A program made the translations under genes and the position numbers. Positions 7,597-12,940 of a stretch of DNA of 13,598 nucleotides are shown in pieces. The stretch comes from CAZWMK01 sp964635065 (lineage in GTDB: Bacteria; Pseudomonadota; Alphaproteobacteria; Sphingomonadales; Sphingomonadaceae): contig CAZWMK010000061.1 of the NCBI GenBank assembly GCA_964635065.1, positions 1 to 13,598 on the forward strand, given 5' to 3'. Every line of letters starts with the position of its first letter. The stretch's first letter is position 1. The notes under the pieces are model-generated. The model did no database searches and was not told the DNA's origin. It saw only the letters and a program-made list of their open reading frames with translations.

Positions 7597-7638
7597 CTCG
7601 TTTCCGTTAGAACCGTATGCCGATCCACGGCCCCAAAC

Positions 7639-7665
7639 CTTGACTGCGGACTCTTTCAGGTCAAG
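7639..7665. promoter_or_regulatory. Candidate promoter/operator of the lonB gene
   Basis: On the minus strand, 43-69 bases before the lon start, CTTGAC and GTCAAG form a 6-base inverted repeat with a 15-base spacer. The first arm includes TTGACC, a good -35 match, but the -10 position 17 bases on is poor. It may be a promoter element, a repressor site or chance. Confidence 0.25.
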
Positions 7666-7706
7666 CATTTTGGGCCTGACACGCCATTTGTGTGCACGGA
7701 GTGGCT

Positions 7707-7889
7707 CCGCGACACGCGCTGGCGGCGGATCTCTGACGCGAACATCGGCCCGAACCGCTTCCACCGAGACCGCACCGTCCCTCGGCAGTCGTCGACGCCG
7801 CGCTCGCACAGGAGGTCCTCGACGTTGCGGAGCGACAGCGGGAACCGGACGTATAACATCACCGCCATGCGGATCACCTCCGGCGACGA
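7707..7889 (-). pseudogene. IS6-family transposase N-terminal fragment, copy C
   Basis: The minus-strand frame reads SSPEVIRMAVMLYVRFPLSL, then RNVEDLLCERGVDDCRGTVR, then RFGPMFASEIRRQRVS. This is the N-terminal region of an IS6-family transposase (normally about 230 residues): the HTH part ahead of the DDE domain. Both ends are cut. Upstream (above 7889) the first dozen or so codons are missing and the sequence soon becomes an IS3 orfB fragment on the other strand. Downstream, homology ends after RQRVSR (about 7707) and the frame closes at 7656, just before the Lon leader. It is better preserved than copy A, with no internal stop, but has none of the catalytic residues. Same orientation as copies A and B. 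Confidence 0.8.
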
Positions 7890-7906
7890 GTTTGCGCCGG
7901 TCACCT

Positions 7907-8289
7907 GGATGGGCCGTCAGCGACAGGATGAAAAAGGATCTGGCGATCCGTGCACTCGATATGGCTGTGCGACTGCGCCAGCCACCAGAGGGCTGCTTTT
8001 TCCACTCGGATCGCGGCAGCCAGTATTGCTCCTATGATTATCAGAAGCAGCTGCAGGCCCATGGCCTGCGTCCATCAATGAGTGGCAAGGGCAATTGCTA
8101 CGATAACTCCGCCGTCGAGACGTTCTTCAAATCATTGAAGGCAGAACTGATCTGGCGGCAGAAATGGCCAACCCGGAGTCAGGCTGAGGCTGCCATCTTC
8201 CAATACATCAACGGGTTCTACAACACCGCAGGCGGCATTCATATCTGGGCGGCATCAGCCCGCTCGCATTCGAAGCCAAGGTGGCATAG
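7907..8289 (+). pseudogene. IS3-family transposase OrfB, C-terminal fragment with frameshift
   Basis: The plus strand reads GWAVSDRMKKDLAIRALDMA, then CFFHSDRGSQYCSYDYQKQL, then MSGKGNCYDNSAVETFFKSL and ending FQYINGFYN. This is the second half of an IS3-family OrfB. The second catalytic Asp (FHSDRGSQ) and the Glu (AVETFFKS) are present; the first Asp and everything before it are missing. After GFYN the frame is lost at about 8226-8237, where the expected PRRRH codons appear one base short. The proper ending GGISPLAFEAKVA resumes in the next frame, stopping at TAG 8287-8289. The 5' edge abuts the IS6-family copy C within about 20 bases. It is a different IS3 type from the elements at both window ends. 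Confidence 0.85.
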
Positions 8290-8326
8290 TAAGATAGGGA
8301 AACGGCACAAAACCGTTACAAGTTTA

Positions 8327-8388
8327 GTTCTACAACTCGGCGCGAAAGAGCGTCAGAAACGGGATTCTTTCGCCCGTCGAGCTAGAAC
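8327..8388. repeat. Long imperfect hairpin (about 20 bp stem)
   Basis: Nested complementary arms are visible: GTTCTA (8327-8332) with TAGAAC (8383-8388), CTCG (8336-8339) with CGAG (8378-8381), and GCGAAAGA (8342-8349) with TCTTTCGC (8366-8373), closing a 16-base loop. The order is fully nested with only small bulges. A further 5-base inverted repeat (AACGG/CCGTT) lies at 8301-8317. The surroundings are richer in A+T than the flanks. It may be part of an IS end, a REP-like element or a structured transcript. It has no long T run typical of an intrinsic terminator. Confidence 0.5.
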
Positions 8389-8429
8389 GGTAGAAGATTT
8401 TGAAAGCGGAAGGCGTCTAGAAATCTAGG

Positions 8430-8585
8430 GGCTATTCAGTGTTTGGCTCGGTTGATGCGGTAAAGCTGCGCTCATCCCTGACGCTGTTCGCCGAGGCAGG
8501 CCCGCAGCAGAACCTGTTTGATGCAACCTTGCAGCGCTGGTTCGGAGGGGTGAAGGATCCCGCCACACTCGAACGACTGGATTGA
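8430..8585 (+). pseudogene. DUF1810 family protein, C-terminal fragment
   Basis: The plus-strand frame reads VFGSVDAVKLRSSLTLFAEA, then LFDATLQRWFGGVKDPATLE and RLD before TGA at 8583-8585. The pattern DxxKLRSSxTLFAxAxP...F...LxRxFxGxxDPxTLxxL is the C-terminal signature of DUF1810 proteins, small cytosolic proteins of about 140 residues and unknown function. About the last 48 residues remain; an in-frame TAG lies shortly upstream (within 8415-8420), and no start or N-terminal two-thirds can be found. It is a stump left by a rearrangement whose breakpoint is near 8430. Confidence 0.6.
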
Positions 8586-8624
8586 TCCCTACCGCCTGAG
8601 CATGCAGGCCCATTCCTGCTTCAC

Positions 8625-8803
8625 CTAGTCAGGAGCGATCGCGCGGATATCCAGCAGCGCGGTGCTGTCCACTCCGGCGTGCAGCAGTCCGTCGAGGACG
8701 GTGTCCACCACGGCAGTGCGAGGAAGGCAATGCGCACGACATACGAAACGCTGACGCCACCCCGTGCAGCCAAAGTCGAGGGATCAAGGTTGCCTTTGGT
8801 CAT
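8625..8803 (-). pseudogene. Recombinase-like C-terminal fragment with a one-base frameshift
   Basis: The minus strand from ATG 8803 reads MTKGNLDPSTLAARGGVSVS and YVVRIAFLA. Sense is then lost, but the next frame continues AVVDTVLDGLLHAGVDSTAL and LDIRAIAPD to TAG at 8625-8627. Together this resembles the C-terminal HTH-like tail of large serine recombinase-type proteins common on alphaproteobacterial elements (LAxRxGVSxSYVxRxxRLAFLAPxVVDxxLxG). A single missing C near 8720 would restore the frame. Only the tail is present and the catalytic domain is absent. The identification rests on a general motif resemblance, so it is tentative. Confidence 0.45.
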
Positions 8804-8851
8804 GCGACCCTACCCTCCCCGGCCTTGACGATCGACCGGATCAGCGTGAAG

Positions 8852-9620
8852 TCAGCCTATCCGCCGCCCGTAGCTCAATCGAGCAAGCTGGGCTGGGTCC
8901 AGCGGCCGGGTTTGCCCCTTGCCGAGATCACCAAGCAACACACCGCCGATCCCCACCCGGACCAGCCTGAGAACATTTGCTCCCCGTGCTGCCACCATGC
9001 GCCGGACCTGCCGGTTCTTGCCCTCGCCCGGAGGTGCGCAGCAGCCTGACCGATGCGGCGCTGAGGCGTTCGCCGTCATCCACGACCGGTTCGGCAAGGG
9101 CCGAGACGAAACGCTTGTCCGCGACGATATCGATCTTGACGTGATAGGTCTTCTCCACGCCTGAGGCGGGGTTCATCAGCCGTTCGGCCCACTGCGTATC
9201 GTTGGTCAAGAACAGCAGCCCCTCGCTCGCCTTGTCGAGCCGGCCGACCGGCGATAAAAAGGGCAGTCCATCCGGCACGCAATCATAGACTGTGCCGCGC
9301 TGCTGTGGATCGCGCCGCGTGGTGACGATCCCACGCGGCTTGTTAAGCATGAGATAGACCTTGTCCTGCGCGACGACCGTGTTGCCATCGACGGCAATCA
9401 CCGCCCGGGCCATGTCGACCCACTGGCTGATACTGCGTGCCGGCCTGCCATCAACCAGCACCCGGCCGGCCTCAATCAGGGCCAAAGCCTCGGTGCGGGA
9501 ACAATGCCCCAGCTTCGACAGAGCGCGCGGCAAACTGACTGTGGAAGCCGAATGGGCAGGCGATCGAGCGCGCTGAGTGGCTGGGCGCGCGGCACCCTGC
9601 TGGAAATCGTGACGGGACAT
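8852..9620 (-). pseudogene. RsuA/RluE-type 16S/23S rRNA pseudouridine synthase, disrupted
   Basis: From ATG 9620 (GGTGGAA upstream) the product has an S4 RNA-binding domain (about 29-75, LPRALSKLGHCSRTEALALI) and the pseudouridine synthase core. The core includes LMLNKPRGIVTTRRDP (90-105) and the catalytic motif GRLDKASEGLL with Asp129. It remains sensible to VRLLRTSG at residue 198 (position 9027). The frame then changes, and GEGKNRQVRRM with the normal C-terminus follows in another frame to TGA at 8852-8854. Family members have about ten residues between LRxSGR and the EGKNRQVRRM motif, and here they are missing, so a deletion of about 30 bases that is not a multiple of three is likely. Such enzymes isomerise one uridine in rRNA using the conserved Asp. 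As it stands the protein would lose its C-terminal third. Which member of the RsuA/RluB/RluE/RluF group it was cannot be decided. Confidence 0.8.
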
Positions 9621-9994
9621 GGCATGGTTCCACCCCCGAACGCCGCATTTCGGAAAGCATGGCGAGAATTGAAAGATGCAGGAAAAAGGCGGCGCCTGCG
9701 CGGATATCCAGACCCCGGACAGCCGCAAAGGCGTCCGGGGCTAGGTGCCCGCGATCAATCTGCCGGCGCGCAAAGCGCGATGGGAATTTCTGTCCGTCAT
9801 GGGAGTCTTATCGGAGGAGCGGACTTCGCCGTCAATGGCAGAGGGCGTTCAGGCCGTCATTACTCCTGACGCGCGCAATCGATGCACAGTGCCGCTTCCG
9901 GTCGCGCTTCCAGCCTGGCTGGACCGATCTGCCCCCCGCAGAAGCGTCACAACACCGGCTTGTGTAATTGCAGGCGGTCAAGCATCCTTCCTTC
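9621..9994. other. Gene-free divergent region
   Basis: This 374-base gap lies between the broken pseudouridine synthase (minus) and the secreted protein gene (plus). Frames crossing it are short, overlap one another and suggest no family. It contains the hairpin at 9713-9740. Promoters for both neighbours must lie here, but none is clear. Confidence 0.5.
9713..9740. repeat. Inverted repeat / hairpin
   Basis: CCCCGGAC (9713-9720) and GTCCGGGG (9733-9740) pair perfectly. GCC/GGC inside extends the stem to 11 base pairs with one bulged A and a GCAAA loop. No T run follows on either strand, so a standard intrinsic terminator is not supported. Confidence 0.5.
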
Positions 9995-10486
9995 ATGCTC
10001 AGGCCTGTTCTTTGCATCGCCGCGCTGCTTTCAGTCGTGTCCAGTTTGCCCGCTCCTGTTGAGGCACAGGCCCGACCGCCTCTTCCCGCAGTGGTGCTCC
10101 CGCACATGAACGGGCTCAATGCCCGCTGCACCGCTGCCGATGGCAAGCCCGGCGACGGACGCTATGTGATCGCGCAGGATTTTACCGGTGACGGCCTGAT
10201 CGATTACCTCCTTTCGGAAGGCGATTTCAACTGCACCGGTCGTCCGGGACTGTTCCGCAAGGACGGTCAGGCCCGGGTTGATATCTTCGCAACCGACCGG
10301 GTCGGCACCACCCACCGGGTCTATTCCGACACGCTGATGGCCTACCGGGTTCGGGCCGGGCGCCCCGCCAGGGTGCAGATCGCGCGCAAGGGCGCGCTGT
10401 GTGGCGCCGGGACACCTCCACAGGGGCAGTGCGCGGCGCAGCCTCACCCGGACGAACTGCACCGTCGCCACCGTCTCCAGCGATAA
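9995..10486 (+). CDS. Secreted protein of unknown function, FG-GAP-like Asp motif
   Basis: From ATG 9995 the product starts with a clear signal peptide (MLRPVLCIAALLSVVSSLPA, then PVEAQA as the likely cleavage region), so it should be exported. The mature part has DFTGDGLIDYLLSEG at about residues 62-76, a DxTGDGxxDxL pattern seen in calcium-binding FG-GAP/VCBS-type repeats, though only one copy is present. Paired Cys residues (ARCTAAD, DFNCTG, ALCGAG, GQCAAQ) suggest disulfides. The frame stops at 10484-10486, but its last 15 or so codons (from about 10440) look unlike protein, while good coding-type codon use moves to the next frame. The natural C-terminus may therefore be lost to a frameshift. 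A TTG at 9968 is an alternative start. I do not recognise a family. Confidence 0.6.
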   Translation: MLRPVLCIAALLSVVSSLPAPVEAQARPPLPAVVLPHMNGLNARCTAADGKPGDGRYVIAQDFTGDGLIDYLLSEGDFNCTGRPGLFRKDGQARVDIFATDRVGTTHRVYSDTLMAYRVRAGRPARVQIARKGALCGAGTPPQGQCAAQPHPDELHRRHRLQR

Positions 10487-10935
10487 CCCGGCCAACTTCC
10501 GCGACGACGTTTCTGGCGAGTTGCCGCGCGGACTTGATCCGCCACGATGCCAGCGCAGCCCGCTGGGCTGCAAGAGCAAAGCCGCCTGCGCTGGCGACCG
10601 GAACACTGGGGCAGCTGAAAGTCGCGATAGAGGGAAGCGTCGCGCCCGCCACTGTCTCGGTCAACTGGGCAAAGGTGGGCGGAGAAATCCCCTACGACAT
10701 CGCCGGAGCCATGCGCCTGCGCGGCATCGCTATCACCGAAATGTCCTGCGAAAAGATCGGGGTTGGTGCGGGATCGCGCACTTATGCCGGGACATCGACC
10801 GGGGGAGTGCCGTTCACCCTGACCATCGACCAGCAGACAGCGCCACTGGGGCACATGCAAAGCTATTACACTGTCACTTTCAACCTGGAAGCAGGACATC
10901 CGCCGCGCGGTTCGACGGCAGGCTGCTATTTCTGA
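10399..10935 (+). CDS. Hypothetical protein, or 3' part of a frameshifted secreted protein gene
   Basis: The frame from ATG 10399 overlaps the preceding one and its first 65 or so codons look non-coding. From about 10594 the sequence is convincing: LATGTLGQLKVAIEGSVAP, then VSVNWAKVGGEIPYDIAGAM, EMSCEKIGVGAGSRTYAGTS and PFTLTIDQQTAP, ending RGSTAGCYF. The composition is that of an exported beta-rich domain with two Cys residues. No start codon with a ribosome site precedes this part. Between 10446 and about 10520 the third frame has the best codon use (VATVSSDNPANFRDDVSGEL). A reading that fits is one ancestral gene from 9995 to 10935 with two single-base shifts in the same direction. A separate gene with a lost 5' end is the alternative. 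No family is recognised. Confidence 0.4.
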   Translation: MWRRDTSTGAVRGAASPGRTAPSPPSPAITRPTSATTFLASCRADLIRHDASAARWAARAKPPALATGTLGQLKVAIEGSVAPATVSVNWAKVGGEIPYDIAGAMRLRGIAITEMSCEKIGVGAGSRTYAGTSTGGVPFTLTIDQQTAPLGHMQSYYTVTFNLEAGHPPRGSTAGCYF

Positions 10936-11121
10936 CGATTGCGGAAGCGCAGTGGACCTGCCGGTCAAGGCGTGACCACACGATCAGCCAAGCATCGCAT
11001 GGCAGCGCGCCCGCCAGGAGGCTGAAAGCTTAGGCAGCCCTGCAAGCTCCACGATATCGTCGCGCCGCGTCGGCGCCTTGCAGATCGGGATGCGGAAGGT
11101 CCGTGCGACGGTCCAGTCAGG

Positions 11122-11377
11122 ATGACAATCGTGCGAGCGCATGTCTCGGCGGCAGGCGCAAAAGAGGGCAGAAGGGCCAGGCGCTCGGCCGTTCAGGGGC
11201 GGGTTCACCACCAACATCCACGGCAAAGCGGACGGTTGCGGGGACCTGATCGACTTCGACCTGACCGGTGGCCAAGCCTCGGACTGCACCCACTTCGAAA
11301 CCCTGCTCGACATCGGGCCAGACGTAACACCGCGCGCCGCCATTGCCGACAAGGGCTATTCCAGCAAGGCCAACCGG
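11122..11377 (+). pseudogene. IS5-family transposase internal fragment
   Basis: In one frame the plus strand reads TIVRAHVSAAGAKEG. After two shifts it reads QALGRS and then GGFTTNIHGKADG, followed by IDFDLTGGQASDCTHFETLL, DIGPDVTPRAAIADKGYSSK and ANR. This is the middle of an IS5-family (IS427-like) transposase, where RGGFTTKIH and LTGGQxxD are typical and IADKGY carries a catalytic Asp. The N-terminus including the first Asp, and the C-terminus with the Glu, are missing; homology ends at about 11377. At least two frameshifts lie near 11160-11200. The fragment ends some 55 bases from the stop codon of the convergent SDR gene. The 186 bases before it (10936-11121) hold nothing I recognise. 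Confidence 0.75.
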
Positions 11378-11432
11378 GCTTCCCGTTTACAATTGATGGA
11401 ACTGCGCCAACAGAGAATCGAGCGGTGTCGGG

Positions 11433-12245
11433 TCATTCGATAGGGGGCTGATCGAGAACCGTCGAATAGCCACCATCGACGAGAATGGCCGTGCCCGTGA
11501 CGAAATCCGATGCTGCAGACGACAAAAAGATCGCTATGCCTTCCAGATCGGCGGGGGTGCCCCATCGGCCGGCCGGCGTTCGGGACGTGATAGCTTCATC
11601 GAAGCCGGGCAGGCTTTTTTTGGCCTCGGCGATGATATCGGTCGCGAAATACCCGGGCAGGACCGCATTGACCTGAATGCGGTCCTTTGCCCATGCGGCA
11701 GCGAGGCCTTTGGTCAGCTGCACGACAGCGCCCTTGCTGGCACCGTAATCGACAGCATGTGGGGAGCCGAAGATCGATGTCAACGAACCGATGGTGATGA
11801 TCTTGCCACCACCCGCAGCATGCATGTGGGGATAGGCGGCTTGTGCAGAAAAGAAGGTGCCGCCCAGATTGACATTGAGTGTTTCCAGCCATGCTGCTTC
11901 GGACATGGTCTCCGGCGGACCGCCCACGGCCAGCCCGGCATTGGCGACCAGTATATCAAGGCGACCGTGCTCAGCCACCACGGTGTCCGCCATGGCAAAG
12001 CACGATGTGCGGTCGGCGACATCGACTTCGACGAACGACGCCTTTGTTCCGTCAGACGCGAGCAATGCCAGCGCGCGATTGGCCTTATCGCGACGACGAG
12101 CCGCGATCACGACAGTTGCTCCCGCTTTTCCAAGCCCGCGGGCCATACCCAAGCCCAGTCCGCCATTGCCGCCTGTCACGAGAGCGACCTTGCCCGTGAG
12201 ATCGAATATAGAGAGGCCGCAGGGACTGTCATTCATATCAAGCAT
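11433..12245 (-). CDS. Classical short-chain dehydrogenase/reductase (SDR)
   Basis: The 270-residue product is a complete classical SDR. It has the cofactor motif TGGNGGLG (24-31), NAG (102-104), the catalytic Ser154 in TIGS, and Tyr167/Lys171 in YGASK. PG at 197-198 and the C-terminal VDGGY (256-260) are also typical. After strand beta-2 the sequence is AARRR, with no acidic residue, which in classical SDRs tends to favour NADP(H). FDLTGKVALVTG near the start resembles gluconate 5-dehydrogenase/KduD-like sugar-acid and 3-oxoacyl-type reductases, but the substrate cannot be assigned. ATG 12245 is preceded by AGGA at about 7 bases. The tail LDQPPIE after the usual end is slightly longer than common and lies close to IS5 debris, so it might have been altered by insertion. 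No operon partner is visible; it stands alone between two IS remnants. Confidence 0.9.
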   Translation of the reverse strand: MLDMNDSPCGLSIFDLTGKVALVTGGNGGLGLGMARGLGKAGATVVIAARRRDKANRALALLASDGTKASFVEVDVADRTSCFAMADTVVAEHGRLDILVANAGLAVGGPPETMSEAAWLETLNVNLGGTFFSAQAAYPHMHAAGGGKIITIGSLTSIFGSPHAVDYGASKGAVVQLTKGLAAAWAKDRIQVNAVLPGYFATDIIAEAKKSLPGFDEAITSRTPAGRWGTPADLEGIAIFLSSAASDFVTGTAILVDGGYSTVLDQPPIE

Positions 12246-12553
12246 GGTCGATCCTGATCATGATGGTTTTGGCGACATGACCTTCCTTCACCGAAAAGCG
12301 CGTCGCAGATTGCGGAGAGGATTAGAGAATACGGGTTGTCTCTGAAAGCTGAACTTTAAGCTATTTCCCGAACGAACGTAAACGTCGATGGACGGTGGCG
12401 CGAAGCTGCAGTTGGCGCAGCTCGCGCCGTAAATTAGCGGGTGTGGGCCTCGTCTGGGGGATGATGTTAGGTGACCCTGTCCCGTAAAATGTGTCCGGTT
12501 GGAATGAGAGGATTCTGGCAAGATCGAAGCTGACGGAGCTGGAGATTTTGCTG

Positions 12554-12940
12554 ATGAAGAAGTCGAAGTTCACGGGCGAGCAGATCGCGTTTGCGCTGCG
12601 CCAGGCAGAGGTGGGCACACCGGTTACCGAGGTGTGCCGGAAGATGGGCGCGTCGGAGGCGACCTATTACCGCTGGAAGCAGCTGTATGGCGGGCTGGGC
12701 CCGTCCGAGTTGCGCAAGATGCGCCAACTCGAGGAGGAGAACCAGAAGCTCAAGCGTCTGGTCGCAGATCTGTCGCTGGACAAAGCCATGCTCCAGGACG
12801 TTCTGGCAAAAAAGTCTAGCGCCTGGCCGACGGCGGGAGATAGTCCACTGGGTTCAGGACCGGTTCCGGGTCAGCGAGCGGCGCGGCTGCGCGGCGCTCC
12901 GGTTCGACCGTCGGACGCACCGTTACAAGTCGATCCGTGA
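12554..12940 (+). CDS. IS3-family OrfA (HTH protein), abnormal C-terminal extension
   Basis: ATG 12554 starts MKKSKFTGEQIAFALRQAEV, a typical OrfA N-terminus with the HTH_8/IS3-IS911 helix-turn-helix (about 1-50, CRKMGASEATYYRWKQLYGG). A leucine-zipper-like coiled coil follows (about 55-80, RQLEEENQKLKRLVADLSL). A GGAG stands about 10 bases upstream. OrfA binds the IS ends and is normally about 88 residues, stopping just behind the slippery A run. Here it reads through the run (12807-12812, six A) as AKKSSAWP and continues to a stop at 12938-12940, giving 129 residues with a meaningless tail. One additional A would give AKKV and an immediate TAG, the usual arrangement, so a one-base deletion in the run is likely. 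Confidence 0.8.
   Translation: MKKSKFTGEQIAFALRQAEVGTPVTEVCRKMGASEATYYRWKQLYGGLGPSELRKMRQLEEENQKLKRLVADLSLDKAMLQDVLAKKSSAWPTAGDSPLGSGPVPGQRAARLRGAPVRPSDAPLQVDP

Noticed and set aside
7597..7809. N-terminal extension of the Lon protein (71 more codons)
   Set aside because: The upstream codons are another-frame translation of IS6 copy C and junction sequence; ATG 7596 has the ribosome site and begins family-like sequence.
8327..8388. Integron attC site
   Set aside because: The outer arms run GTT...AAC, opposite to the AAC...GTT core order of attC, and no cassette or integrase gene is nearby.
9713..9740. Intrinsic terminator
   Set aside because: The stem is good, but no T run follows on either strand, so it is listed only as a hairpin.
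10984..11121. Minus-strand frame (TRRDDIVELAGLPKL...) as a gene fragment
   Set aside because: It looks somewhat protein-like, but I could not connect it to any family and it has no supporting start or neighbour.
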